Of a stretch of 64,000 nt of DNA, positions 15,909 through 24,134 are shown one piece after another (the stretch's first letter is position 1; the number at the start of each line of letters is the position of its first letter). The DNA is from Marinobacterium sp. GTDB lineage: Bacteria; Pseudomonadota; Gammaproteobacteria; Pseudomonadales; Balneatricaceae. The translations under genes were made by a program, and so were the position numbers. The stretch spans positions 27,970 through 91,969 of the forward strand of contig JAUWAC010000008.1 of the NCBI GenBank assembly GCA_030602245.1, given 5' to 3'. The notes below the pieces were generated by a model, which was not told where the DNA came from, did no database searches, and saw only the letters and a list, made by a program, of their open reading frames with translations.

Positions 15909-17018
15909 TCAACCGGCGCGATGGGCCTTTTTCAGGTACTCATGTGACTGCATTTCGAGCAGGCGACTCTGGGTCCGCTGAATCTCGAATTCCAGCCGCC
16001 CTTCGCTGTAAATCTCCGGAATCGGCACCGCCGCCGACAGAATCAGCTTGACGCCACTGTCGTAAAACTCGTCCACCATATTGATAAAGCGGCGTGCCGC
16101 ATCGTCATTCGACCGTCCCAGCTGAGGCACATTGCTGACGATAACCGCGTGGAAAATCTTCGCCAGCTCGATATAGTCGTTCTGCGAGCGCGGACCGTTG
16201 CACAGCGCATCAAAATCGAACCAGACCACATCTTCACAGACGCGACGACACTCGATTTCGCGACCGTTCACTTCGATACGCACACCTTCCTCGACCTCCT
16301 CGAGATCCGGCGCCAACGCTTCGAAGCTGCGATTCAGACTTTCATCTGCGCTGCTGTCGAGCGGACAGTGATAGAGCTCGGCCTGCTCCAACGTACGCAG
16401 ACGATAGTCGATGCCACCATCGACATTGACGACCTCCGTATAACGTTTGATCAGATCGATCGCCGGCAGGAAGCGCGCACGCTGCAAGCCATCCTTATAA
16501 AGGCCGTCGGGCACGATATTGGAGGTCGCCACCAGCGACACACCATTGTTGAACAGCTGCTCCATCAGCCCGCCAAGAATCATCGCATCGGTGATATCGG
16601 AAACAAAGAATTCGTCAAAACAGATAATGCGCGCTTCGGCCGCGTATTTACGACCGATCTCGACCAGCGGGTTTTTGGTACCATCGAGCAGACGCAGTTC
16701 ATGATGCACGCGCTGCATGAAACGGTGGAAGTGAGTGCGCATTTTGCGCTCGAACGGCAGACTGTCGTAGAAGGTATCCATCAGATAGGTTTTGCCACGA
16801 CCGACCCCGCCCCAGAAGTACAAGCCCTTGATCGGCTCCTGTTTGGTACCGCGCAGCTTGCCGGTAAGCCGCTGCATCAGCCCGGGACGCGGCGCCTGCT
16901 CGGCTGCGACCAGCTCGTCATAGAGTCGCTGGAGGTGACCGACGGCCATCTCCTGAGTCGGGTCATAGGAAAAGTCATCCCGTTTCAGATCCTGCTTGTA
17001 ACGCTCCAGCGGTGTCAT
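15909..17018 (-). CDS. zapE: ZapE, AFG1-like cell-division ATPase
   Basis: This 369-residue AAA-type ATPase of the AFG1 family binds FtsZ in E. coli and is needed for division under low oxygen or heat. Walker A is GGVGRGKT at residues 70-77, followed by the family-typical YLMDTFYDSLPFERKMRTHFHRFM; Walker B is ARIICFDEFFVSDI. Length is close to E. coli ZapE (375). It is a single gene on the minus strand, between lrgAB and the ribosomal operon, and is frequently found beside rplM-rpsI in Gammaproteobacteria. Confidence 0.95.
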   Translation of the reverse strand: MTPLERYKQDLKRDDFSYDPTQEMAVGHLQRLYDELVAAEQAPRPGLMQRLTGKLRGTKQEPIKGLYFWGGVGRGKTYLMDTFYDSLPFERKMRTHFHRFMQRVHHELRLLDGTKNPLVEIGRKYAAEARIICFDEFFVSDITDAMILGGLMEQLFNNGVSLVATSNIVPDGLYKDGLQRARFLPAIDLIKRYTEVVNVDGGIDYRLRTLEQAELYHCPLDSSADESLNRSFEALAPDLEEVEEGVRIEVNGREIECRRVCEDVVWFDFDALCNGPRSQNDYIELAKIFHAVIVSNVPQLGRSNDDAARRFINMVDEFYDSGVKLILSAAVPIPEIYSEGRLEFEIQRTQSRLLEMQSHEYLKKAHRAG

Positions 17019-17165
17019 CTGACTCGATTCCTCGTACCACAGCCCCTTCGTTCACAGCACGCACCAGAGCGCGCCGAAAGCGCTGCAAAATTGACCAGTA
17101 TCAAAAGCAGCGAACTTTACTGCTGCGCAGCATTTTAATCAAATGGCAGCCCGCCGGTCGGCGTT

Positions 17166-17876
17166 TTAAACACCCACCAGCGATACCAGCAGCGGCACCA
17201 GAAACGCCGTCACCAGACCGGTCACCGCCATCGCCAGACCCGCAAACGCGCCGGCCATACTGCTCAGTCCAAGGGCATACGCCGTGCCAATCCCGTGCGC
17301 CGACAGCCCCAGCGTAAAACCACGCGCAATATCGTTATCGATCCGCAACAACCGGAAGATCCAGGGCGCCATGACACAGCCCAGCATACCGGTCATCAGG
17401 ACCAGCCCTGCTGCCATCGACGGATAGCCGCCAATTTTCTCGACGATGCCGATCGCGATCGGCGACGTCACCGATTTCGGCGCCAGCGTCAGAATGGTGC
17501 GCGTTTCGCCGCCGAGCAGCCACGCAATGCCCGCTGCGCTGACGACCGCAACCGTTGCACCGGAAAGCGTTGCGACCAGTATCGGCAGCCACATCCGCCG
17601 AATGCGGTCGAAATAATCATACAGGGGCACCCCCAACGCGACGGTCGCCGGCCCGAGCAGGAAGTGGATAAACTGGGCGCCGTCGAAATAGGTGTCGTAG
17701 TCGGTATCGGTCAGCACCAGCAGGCTGATCAACATCGCCATCGAAATCAGCACCGGATGCAACAGAGACAGCCCGCCCAGCTTGCGGTTGAGCCAACGAC
17801 TGAACATGAAGACCACGATTGTCAGCACAATCCAGAACAGCGGACGTGCCGCGAAATAGACCCAGAAGGCGGTCAT
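17166..17876 (-). CDS. lrgB: LrgB/CidB (YohK) family membrane protein
   Basis: This is a 236-residue integral membrane protein with about seven hydrophobic helices and the family motifs LLGPATVALGVPLY and LTLAPKSVTSPIAIGI...GG. LrgB partners LrgA; the pair was described as a holin/antiholin-like autolysis regulator in Staphylococcus, and related pairs act in pyruvate or glycolate-type transport. In Gram-negatives the equivalent is YohK/YohJ. I start it at the ATG at 17876, which overlaps the lrgA stop by 4 nt (ATGA); the upstream extension is an out-of-family reading through lrgA. Confidence 0.9.
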   Translation of the reverse strand: MTAFWVYFAARPLFWIVLTIVVFMFSRWLNRKLGGLSLLHPVLISMAMLISLLVLTDTDYDTYFDGAQFIHFLLGPATVALGVPLYDYFDRIRRMWLPILVATLSGATVAVVSAAGIAWLLGGETRTILTLAPKSVTSPIAIGIVEKIGGYPSMAAGLVLMTGMLGCVMAPWIFRLLRIDNDIARGFTLGLSAHGIGTAYALGLSSMAGAFAGLAMAVTGLVTAFLVPLLVSLVGV

Positions 17877-18235
17877 GACTCCTCGCCCTCCGCGATCATT
17901 CTGCGCGCCAGGCGCGATAACACCCAGCCGGTCACGGCCATCGTAATGGCCGTGCTGGCGATCAGCGTTACCACCAGCACCAGCCATTCCCGCGCCAGCA
18001 GCTCAAAGTGCGACATCAACCCCACGCCAGCCGGCACAAACAGCAGCGCCAGGTGACTCAGCAGATTATCCGATACCCGACGCAGAGCATCCGGCACCCT
18101 GCGTTTCATCACCAGCAGCCCGATGACAAGCAGCAACATGCCCATCACGGGCCCGGGAACCGGCAGCCCCAACGCGACAACCACCCACTCACCGGCAAGC
18201 TGACACCCCAACAAGACCACTACGCCATTCAACAT
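17873..18235 (-). CDS. lrgA: LrgA/CidA (YohJ) family membrane protein
   Basis: This 120-residue protein has four hydrophobic helices and the LrgA signature PVPGPVMGMLLLVIGL, followed by LFVPAGVGLM. It is the small partner of LrgB, with which it overlaps by 4 nt. The ATG at 18235 follows AAGGAGAGGGAT, a very good ribosome-binding site, so the longer upstream reading is rejected. No LysR or LytTR regulator is adjacent, so regulation cannot be inferred from the neighbourhood. Its role here, whether metabolite export or murein-hydrolase control, remains open. Confidence 0.88.
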   Translation of the reverse strand: MLNGVVVLLGCQLAGEWVVVALGLPVPGPVMGMLLLVIGLLVMKRRVPDALRRVSDNLLSHLALLFVPAGVGLMSHFELLAREWLVLVVTLIASTAITMAVTGWVLSRLARRMIAEGEES

Positions 18236-18294
18236 ATCCCTCTCCTTCACGACTGACCGCCACAGCCTTCCTGGCAATTTTTCTGCAAAGGCTA

Positions 18295-18323
18295 TTGGCA
18301 GGCTGCGGCGGCCTCACTATAAT
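18295..18323 (+). promoter_or_regulatory. Promoter of the first tRNA-Pro gene
   Basis: TTGGCA (18295-18300), 17 nt spacer, TATAAT (18318-18323), followed by the GC-rich GCGCCCCG. A GC-rich discriminator next to -10 is typical of stringently controlled stable-RNA promoters. The predicted leader is about 75 nt. Confidence 0.85.
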
Positions 18324-18406
18324 GCGCCCCGTCGATTCGGCACAGGCCTGTTAGGCCAAAGTCGAGGCGATCCGGAAGCGTCGATCCGACTCTTCCATCA
18401 CAGCGT

Positions 18407-18483
18407 CGGGGTGTAGCTCAGCCTGGTAGAGCACTGTCTTCGGGAGGCAGGGGTCGTAGGTTCAAATCCTGTCACCCCGACCA
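18407..18483 (+). tRNA. tRNA-Pro(CGG), copy 1
   Basis: This 77-nt tRNA has acceptor stem CGGGGTG/CACCCCG, discriminator A and encoded CCA. The anticodon stem CTGTC/GGCAG closes the loop TTCGGGA, giving anticodon CGG (codon CCG). The D arm GCTC...GAGC and the T loop TTCAAAT are regular. It is identical base for base to the copy at 18862-18938, and the match continues about 9 nt past CCA (TTTCTTCAC). It has its own strong promoter upstream. Confidence 0.96.
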
Positions 18484-18517
18484 TTTCTTCACCGGTCAAC
18501 CAGAACCTGTTCCTTAC

Positions 18518-18542
18518 CTGATCAAAGCATCTGATCAAAGCA
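18518..18542 (+). repeat. Two-copy 12-bp direct repeat
   Basis: CTGATCAAAGCA occurs at 18518-18529 and again at 18531-18542 (period 13). It lies in the spacer after tRNA-Pro copy 1. The remaining spacer between the two tRNAs (18484-18861) carries no gene, only this repeat, a promoter and the repeat at 18765. Confidence 0.8.
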
Positions 18543-18652
18543 CCAGCCCTGTTTTCCAGGCGTTTCATATGCCTGTTCATGTATCCGGCGTGCGACCTGC
18601 CCAACCGACACCGCGCAACCGCCTGCGCGCGCAAAGAATCTTCCGCATGTTG

Positions 18653-18680
18653 TTGACAGCCAAAGAAAAACCCTTATAAT
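18653..18680 (+). promoter_or_regulatory. Near-perfect sigma-70 promoter of the second tRNA-Pro gene
   Basis: TTGACA (18653-18658) and TATAAT (18675-18680) are both exact consensus, with a 16-nt spacer; TCGCGCTC follows as a GC-rich discriminator. Transcription would begin near 18687, leaving an unusually long leader of about 175 nt before the tRNA. No other gene is seen in that leader. Confidence 0.9.
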
Positions 18681-18764
18681 TCGCGCTCACTTGATCGACG
18701 CGGGCAACCCGATCCGCAGCGGCCTGTGTAACCACAGAGCTGTACAGACATCGAATCAAGCAGG

Positions 18765-18807
18765 CGCTGCGACAGCCAATCGCTGCGACAGCAATCGCTG
18801 CGACAGC
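18765..18807 (+). repeat. Three-copy CGCTGCGACAGC repeat in the tRNA leader
   Basis: CGCTGCGACAGC occurs at 18765-18776, 18781-18792 and 18796-18807, separated by CAAT and AAT. The periods are 16 and 15 bp. It lies within the predicted transcript leader of tRNA-Pro copy 2. Confidence 0.85.
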
Positions 18808-18861
18808 AGATCACGCCAGAAAGTACCAGAGTCGTATCCGGTTCCGGATCGACAACCACGT

Positions 18862-18938
18862 CGGGGTGTAGCTCAGCCTGGTAGAGCACTGTCTTCGGGA
18901 GGCAGGGGTCGTAGGTTCAAATCCTGTCACCCCGACCA
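18862..18938 (+). tRNA. tRNA-Pro(CGG), copy 2
   Basis: This 77-nt gene is identical to copy 1 at 18407, with anticodon CGG and encoded CCA. It is driven by the consensus promoter at 18653. The 3' flank CCATTTCTTCAC(T)GG repeats that of copy 1 with one mismatch, so the duplication includes the trailer, but the 5' flanks are unrelated beyond three bases. No terminator is evident; processing is presumably by RNase E/P. Confidence 0.96.
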
Positions 18939-19176
18939 TTTCTTCACTGGCCACTTCGGCCGAGATCATCCAAACCCATTGGGCCTGCAAACGTACGCTA
19001 CCCGAGCGGAACAGTTGCGCGCCACAAAACCCAAACATTCATTACGAATGGCCCCGCATCGGCACGCCCCTGCTGACACGCGCGATAGCACATACCCATA
19101 GCAGGCCGCCTCGCAACCCCAGCACGCCTGTTCAGACCCACAGCGCTGAAACAACCATTTGCCCCTGACAGAAACA
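18939..19176. other. Intergenic, nothing recognised
   Basis: About 240 nt lie between tRNA-Pro copy 2 and the aceF terminator. I see no open reading frame with coding character, no further tRNA and no repeat here. Confidence 0.5.
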
Positions 19177-19202
19177 GAAAAGGCTCCCGCAGGAGCCTTT
19201 TC
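19177..19202 (-). terminator. Terminator of pdhR/aceEF
   Basis: The inverted repeat AAAAGGCTCC(tgc)GGGAGCCTTTT ends in a T run on the minus strand, 18 nt after the aceF stop. The flanking A and T tracts allow function on both strands, so it may also end readthrough from the tRNAs. Confidence 0.9.
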
Positions 19203-19219
19203 GTTTCACCGTGCCACCA

Positions 19220-21178
19220 TCAGAGCAGCAGGCGACGGATGTCGCTGAGCAGGCCATTGAGCTCAGTGAGGAAGCGACCTGCGTCACCACCGTTGATCGC
19301 ACGATGGTCGTACGACAGACACAGCGGCAGCATCTGACGCGGCTCGAACTCCTTGCCATTCCAGCGCGGCTTGATATCCGCCTTGGACACCCCGAGGATC
19401 GCGACCTCTGGCGCATTCACGATCGGCGTAAAGCCGGTGCCGCCAATGCCACCCAGGCTCGAGATCGTGAAGCAGGCACCCTGCATCTCGTTCGGCTTGA
19501 GCTTGCGATCCTTGGCCTTGCCGGCCAGTTCCATCGCCTCATTGGAGAGTTCGTAAATACTCTTCTTGTCCGCGTCCTTGATGACCGGAACCATCAGGCC
19601 GTTCGGCGTATCCACCGCAATACCGATGTTCACATACTTCTTGTAGACGATGTGTTCACCATCCGCATGCAGCGATGCATTGAACTTCTGATGACGCGTC
19701 AGCGCGATGGCAGCGGCCTTGATCAGGAACGGCAGCGGCGTCAGCTTCACACCGGACTTCGCAGCCTCGTCCTTCATCTCCTTGCGGAATTTCTCCAGCT
19801 CGGTGATGTCCGCCTCATCAAACTGAGTGACGTGCGGGATATTGAGCCAGCAGCGCGTCATGTTATCGCGCGTGATCTTGTCGACCTTGCTCAGCTTGTG
19901 CAGTTCGATTTCACCAAACTTGCTGAAATCAACCTCCGGAATCGGCGGAATACCCGAACCAGCTACCGGCGCCGCTGCACCAGCACCTTTCTCAAGCTGC
20001 TTCAGTGCGCTCTTGACGTAGGCCTGCACATCCTCTTTGAGGATTCGACCCTTGCGCCCGCTGCCGCTGACCTTGGTCAGATCAACACCGAATTCACGCG
20101 CCAGCGCTCGTACAGCCGGACCGGCGTACACACTGCGATTTTTCTTCTCGAGCGCGTTCAGATCTGCTGCTGACGCCGGCGCAGAAGGCGCAGCTGTGGC
20201 CGCTGCCTTGACGGGTGTCGGCGCCTCAGCCTTAGCCGGTGCAGCAGGTTTGCTCGGCGCTGTCGCCGGCGCTGCGGCACCCTGCACTTCAAGCTCGAGC
20301 AGCAGGTCGCCCTCGTTGACCTTGTCGCCTTCCTTGATCTTCATCGACTTGACGACACCGCCTTTCGGTGCCGGCACTTCCATCGATGCCTTGTCGGTTT
20401 CCAGGGTAATCAGGCTGTCGCCTTCGGCGATCGTATCACCGTCCTTGACCATGACTTCGATGACATCGACATCGCTGGCACCGCTCAGATCCGGAATCCG
20501 GACCTCTTCGATACCGCCAGCGGCAGGTGCCGGAGCAGCGTCCTGCGTCGCCGGCTGCTCTGCCGCCGGCGCAGCGGTTTCAGCCGGTGCCGCGGCCGCG
20601 CCACCACTGACCTCAAGCTCCAGCAGCAGATCACCTTCGTTGACCTTGTCGCCTTCCTTGATTTTCATCGATTTGATAACGCCGGCCTTCGGCGCCGGCA
20701 CTTCCATCGACGCCTTGTCGGTTTCCAGCGTAATCAGGCTGTCGCCCTCTTCGACGCTGTCGCCCTCCTTGACCAGAACCTCGATAACATCGACGTCGCT
20801 GGCGCCGCTCAGATCAGGAATGGTCACCGCTTCAACGGCACCGCCGGCAGCCGGCGCCGCAGGCGCCGGCGCGCTTTCGGCCGCAGCCGGAGCGGCAGCT
20901 TCGGCTTTCGGCTCTTCCGCCACCGGCTCGCTTACACCACCCTCGGCTTCAACCTCGACAATGGCATCGCCTTCACTGCAGGTGCCGCCTTCGCTGACCA
21001 ACACCTTTTTGACAACGCCGCCAACGGTAGCCGGGACTTCCATCGAGGCCTTGTCGGTTTCCAGCGTGATCAGGCTGTCGCCTTCGGCGATAACGTCGCC
21101 TTCCTTGACCAGAACCTCGATGATGTCGACACCGTCGTAGCCGCCGATATCCGGCACTGTAATGGTTGTTGTGCTCAC
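19220..21178 (-). CDS. aceF: Pyruvate dehydrogenase E2, dihydrolipoamide acetyltransferase
   Basis: This 652-residue core enzyme of the pyruvate dehydrogenase complex has three N-terminal lipoyl domains, each with the ETDKASMEVPA motif (lipoylated Lys43, Lys155, Lys263). They are separated by Ala/Pro-rich swinging linkers. A peripheral-subunit-binding domain follows at about 349-386 and then the acetyltransferase domain (about 420-652). The catalytic His625 lies in SYDHRAINGG; Asn629 occupies the position that is Asp in E. coli AceF, a variant I recall from Pseudomonas/Azotobacter-type E2p. It is 42 nt downstream of aceE and ends at a terminator. No lpd gene is adjacent, so E3 is encoded elsewhere. 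Confidence 0.97.
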   Translation of the reverse strand: MSTTTITVPDIGGYDGVDIIEVLVKEGDVIAEGDSLITLETDKASMEVPATVGGVVKKVLVSEGGTCSEGDAIVEVEAEGGVSEPVAEEPKAEAAAPAAAESAPAPAAPAAGGAVEAVTIPDLSGASDVDVIEVLVKEGDSVEEGDSLITLETDKASMEVPAPKAGVIKSMKIKEGDKVNEGDLLLELEVSGGAAAAPAETAAPAAEQPATQDAAPAPAAGGIEEVRIPDLSGASDVDVIEVMVKDGDTIAEGDSLITLETDKASMEVPAPKGGVVKSMKIKEGDKVNEGDLLLELEVQGAAAPATAPSKPAAPAKAEAPTPVKAAATAAPSAPASAADLNALEKKNRSVYAGPAVRALAREFGVDLTKVSGSGRKGRILKEDVQAYVKSALKQLEKGAGAAAPVAGSGIPPIPEVDFSKFGEIELHKLSKVDKITRDNMTRCWLNIPHVTQFDEADITELEKFRKEMKDEAAKSGVKLTPLPFLIKAAAIALTRHQKFNASLHADGEHIVYKKYVNIGIAVDTPNGLMVPVIKDADKKSIYELSNEAMELAGKAKDRKLKPNEMQGACFTISSLGGIGGTGFTPIVNAPEVAILGVSKADIKPRWNGKEFEPRQMLPLCLSYDHRAINGGDAGRFLTELNGLLSDIRRLLL

Positions 21179-21220
21179 AATACTGTCCTCTCGTTAACCT
21201 TCAGATGTTCAGGTGCCGGT

Positions 21221-23881
21221 TTACACGGTCCACGGGGCCGGTTTTTCCGGGTTGATATTGAACTTCTGCATAGCCTTGACGACGACGGCCGGCTCGATCT
21301 TGCCCTCCTCCTGGAGCGCCTTGAGCGCCGCAACGCAGACGTAGTGGCGGTTAACTTCGAAGAATTCACGCAGCTTGGTGCGAGTATCGGAACGACCGAA
21401 GCCATCGGTACCCAGCACCTTGTAGCGGCGCGGGATATATTCACGCAGCTGATCGGCGTACATGCGCATGTAGTCGGTAGACGCAATGACCGGCCCCTCA
21501 TGCCCTTCCAGCACCTGTTGGATGTAGGGAACGCGCGGCTCGTCTTCCGGATGCAGCAGGTTCCAGCGCTCCACTTCCTGCGCTTCGCGGCGCAGTTCGT
21601 TGATGGAGGTGGTGCTCCAGACATCCGCTTCGACACCGAACTCTTCGCGCAGCAGTTTGGCCCCTTCGCGCACTTCGCGCAGGATCGAACCGCACCCGAA
21701 CAGCTGTACCTTCAGTTCCGCATCCTTGCCCTCTTCGAGCAGGTAGATACCCTTCACGATGCCTTCTTCGGCACCCTGCGGCATCTCCGGATGCTGGTAG
21801 TTCTCGTTCAGCGTGGTGATGTAGTAGAACCGGTTTTCCTGGTCCTGATACATCCGCTTCAGACCGTCCTGTACGATCACCGCCAGCTCATAGCCGTAGG
21901 TCGGGTCGTAGCTGACGCAGTTCGGAATCATCTGCGCCATCAGGTGGCTGTGACCATCCTGGTGCTGCAGACCTTCACCGTTCAGCGTGGTACGACCAGA
22001 AGTCGCGCCGATCAGGAAGCCGCGCGCCTGCATGTCACCAGCTGCCCAGCACAGGTCCATGACACGCTGGAAACCGAACATCGAGTAGAAGATGTAGAAC
22101 GGCACCATGGTGCAGTTGTTGTTGGCATAGGAGGTCGCTGCCGCGATCCAGGCCGACATGGCACCCGCTTCATTGATACCTTCTTCCAGGATCTGACCGG
22201 TCTTGGATTCCTTGTAGAACATGATCTGGTCATGATCGTGCGGTACGTAGCGCTGACCGGCAGAAGAGTAGATACCCAGCTGACGGAACATCCCTTCCAT
22301 ACCGAAGGTACGCGCCTCGTCGGGCACGATCGGCACCAGACGCTTGCCGATATTCTTGTCCTTCGCGATGGTGCTGAGAATGCGGTTCAGCGCCATCTGA
22401 GTCGACAGCGTACGCTCACCGGAATCCTTGAGCTGACCGGAGAAAGCCTCCAGCGGCGGCGTTTCGAGCTTTTCAAACTCGGTGCGGCGTACCGGATAGA
22501 AGCCGCCCAGCTTCTTGCGACGCTCGAACATGTACTTCATCTCCGGGGAGTCCGGAGACGGACGGTAGTACGGCACTTCCTTGAGCTGATCGTCGGTCAG
22601 CGGAATGTTGAAGCGGTCACGGAATGCCTTCAGGTCATCCATCGCCACTTTCTTCAGCGAGTGGGTGTCGTTCTTCGCCTGACCGGACTGGCCGGTACCG
22701 TAGCCCTTGACGGTCTGCGCCAGAATAACGGTGGGCTGGCCCTTGTGGTTCATCGCCGCATGGTAGGCCGCGTACACCTTGTACGGGTCGTGACCACCAC
22801 GGTTCAGGTTCATGATTTCTTCGTCGGACATATCCTTGACCATTTCGGCCAGCTCCGGATATTTGCCGAAGAAGTGCTCACGGGTGTAAGCGCCGCCGTT
22901 GGCCTTGTAGTTCTGCAGCTCACCATCGCACACTTCATTCATGCGCTTGACCAGCAGACCTTTGGTGTCCTTCTCGAACAGCGGATCCCAGTGACGGCCC
23001 CACAGACACTTGATCACGTTCCAGCCGGCACCACGGAATACACCTTCCAGCTCCTGGACGATCTTGCCGTTGCCGCGCACCGGACCATCCAGTCGCTGCA
23101 GGTTACAGTTGATGACGAATACCAGGTTTTCAAGCTGCTCACGACCGGCCAGCGAGATCGCCCCCAGGGTTTCCGGCTCGTCACACTCACCGTCACCGAG
23201 GAACGCCCATACTTTGCGCTCGCCACGCTTGACCAGGTCACGCGCTGACAGGTAGCGCATCATGTGCGCCTGATAGATCGCCTGAATCGGACCCAGACCC
23301 ATGGATACGGTCGGGAACTGCCAGAAGTTCGGCATCAGCCAGGGGTGCGGATAGGACGAAAGGCCATTGCCGTCCACTTCGCGACGGAAGTTGTCCAGTT
23401 GCTCTTCGGTCAGGCGGCCTTCGAGGTAGGCACGCGCGTAGATACCCGGCGCGATATGGCCCTGGAAGAACACCATGTCCGCTTCACGATCGCCTTCCGG
23501 CCCGTGAAAGAAGTAGTTGAAACCGATGTCGTACAGCGTTGCCGACGAGGAGAAGCTGGAGATATGACCACCCAGCCCTTCATCGTTGTCATTGGCGCGC
23601 ATAACCATCGCCATCGCGTTCCAGCGAATGAACGAACGAATGCGGCGCTCCATGAACAGGTCACCGGGCATGCGTGCTTCGTCGCGCGGCGAGATGGTGT
23701 TCACGTAGGGGGTATTGAGGGTGCCGGCGCTGCCTACACCGATCTCGGCCGCATGGGTGCCGAGCTTGGCGAGCAGGTAGCGCGCGCGTTCGTTGCCGTC
23801 GTTTTTGGCGACAGACTCAAGCGCCTCCATCCACTCACTGGTTTCGATCGGATCGATATCGTCAATCATCTCGTCTTGCAC
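21221..23881 (-). CDS. aceE: Pyruvate dehydrogenase E1 (homodimeric type)
   Basis: This 886-residue thiamine-diphosphate enzyme decarboxylates pyruvate and acetylates the E2 lipoyl groups. The ThDP/Mg motif begins GDGECDEPE and ends at NCNLQRLDG; the conserved NFWQFPTVSMGLGP segment and HSLKKVA loop are present. Length matches E. coli AceE (887). The N-terminal acidic stretch MQDEMIDDIDPIETSEW is the E2-binding region. It is the first structural gene after pdhR, with a 253-nt intergenic region, so it likely has its own promoter besides readthrough. Confidence 0.98.
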   Translation of the reverse strand: MQDEMIDDIDPIETSEWMEALESVAKNDGNERARYLLAKLGTHAAEIGVGSAGTLNTPYVNTISPRDEARMPGDLFMERRIRSFIRWNAMAMVMRANDNDEGLGGHISSFSSSATLYDIGFNYFFHGPEGDREADMVFFQGHIAPGIYARAYLEGRLTEEQLDNFRREVDGNGLSSYPHPWLMPNFWQFPTVSMGLGPIQAIYQAHMMRYLSARDLVKRGERKVWAFLGDGECDEPETLGAISLAGREQLENLVFVINCNLQRLDGPVRGNGKIVQELEGVFRGAGWNVIKCLWGRHWDPLFEKDTKGLLVKRMNEVCDGELQNYKANGGAYTREHFFGKYPELAEMVKDMSDEEIMNLNRGGHDPYKVYAAYHAAMNHKGQPTVILAQTVKGYGTGQSGQAKNDTHSLKKVAMDDLKAFRDRFNIPLTDDQLKEVPYYRPSPDSPEMKYMFERRKKLGGFYPVRRTEFEKLETPPLEAFSGQLKDSGERTLSTQMALNRILSTIAKDKNIGKRLVPIVPDEARTFGMEGMFRQLGIYSSAGQRYVPHDHDQIMFYKESKTGQILEEGINEAGAMSAWIAAATSYANNNCTMVPFYIFYSMFGFQRVMDLCWAAGDMQARGFLIGATSGRTTLNGEGLQHQDGHSHLMAQMIPNCVSYDPTYGYELAVIVQDGLKRMYQDQENRFYYITTLNENYQHPEMPQGAEEGIVKGIYLLEEGKDAELKVQLFGCGSILREVREGAKLLREEFGVEADVWSTTSINELRREAQEVERWNLLHPEDEPRVPYIQQVLEGHEGPVIASTDYMRMYADQLREYIPRRYKVLGTDGFGRSDTRTKLREFFEVNRHYVCVAALKALQEEGKIEPAVVVKAMQKFNINPEKPAPWTV

Positions 23882-24030
23882 TGTGCTTTCTCCGATTCCT
23901 AGCCGTCGGTTTGCATTCGACGCACCGGTCCGTGATCAACGTGACCAATCCGCGCCGCTTCGCCTGTTTTCGGCCCGGGGCATCGTTTTTTTGTAGTGAT
24001 GCACCGCACAACCGCTTCGGGCGTTTATTA

Positions 24031-24049
24031 TGTGTAAATATACTACACA
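24031..24049. promoter_or_regulatory. 19-bp palindrome upstream of aceE
   Basis: TGTGTA, 7 nt, TACACA is a perfect 6-bp inverted repeat in the AT-rich part of the pdhR-aceE gap, about 150 nt before aceE. On the minus strand the TATATT inside it could serve as a -10, so a bound factor would overlap the promoter. It does not match the PdhR box found at 24996. No other site in this 253-nt gap (23882-24134) is convincing. Confidence 0.5.
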
Positions 24050-24134
24050 GAGTATTTCAATCAGTCTACAAACTGGCCACACCGGCACATTTGTTGCTGA
24101 AATAACGTAAAATACCCTGTAGTTTTTGTACAAA

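Noticed and set aside
18765..18807. CRISPR-like array
   Set aside because: Only three 12-bp units with 3-4 nt between them; no spacer-sized intervals and no cas genes.
18407..18938. Prophage or genomic island bounded by tRNA-Pro repeats
   Set aside because: The whole tRNA is duplicated with only 378 nt between, and there is no integrase, no phage gene and no composition shift.
19220..21178. AceF catalytic Asn629 instead of Asp as a sign of inactivation
   Set aside because: The His and the rest of the motif are intact, and I recall the same HRxxNG variant in Pseudomonas/Azotobacter-type E2p, so it is a lineage variant.
21344..23248. Very long open frame (634 codons) on the plus strand opposite aceE
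   Set aside because: It is a mirror of aceE in GC-rich DNA: no homology, no ribosome-binding site, and His/Arg/Gln-rich composition typical of antisense reading. aceE itself is unmistakable.
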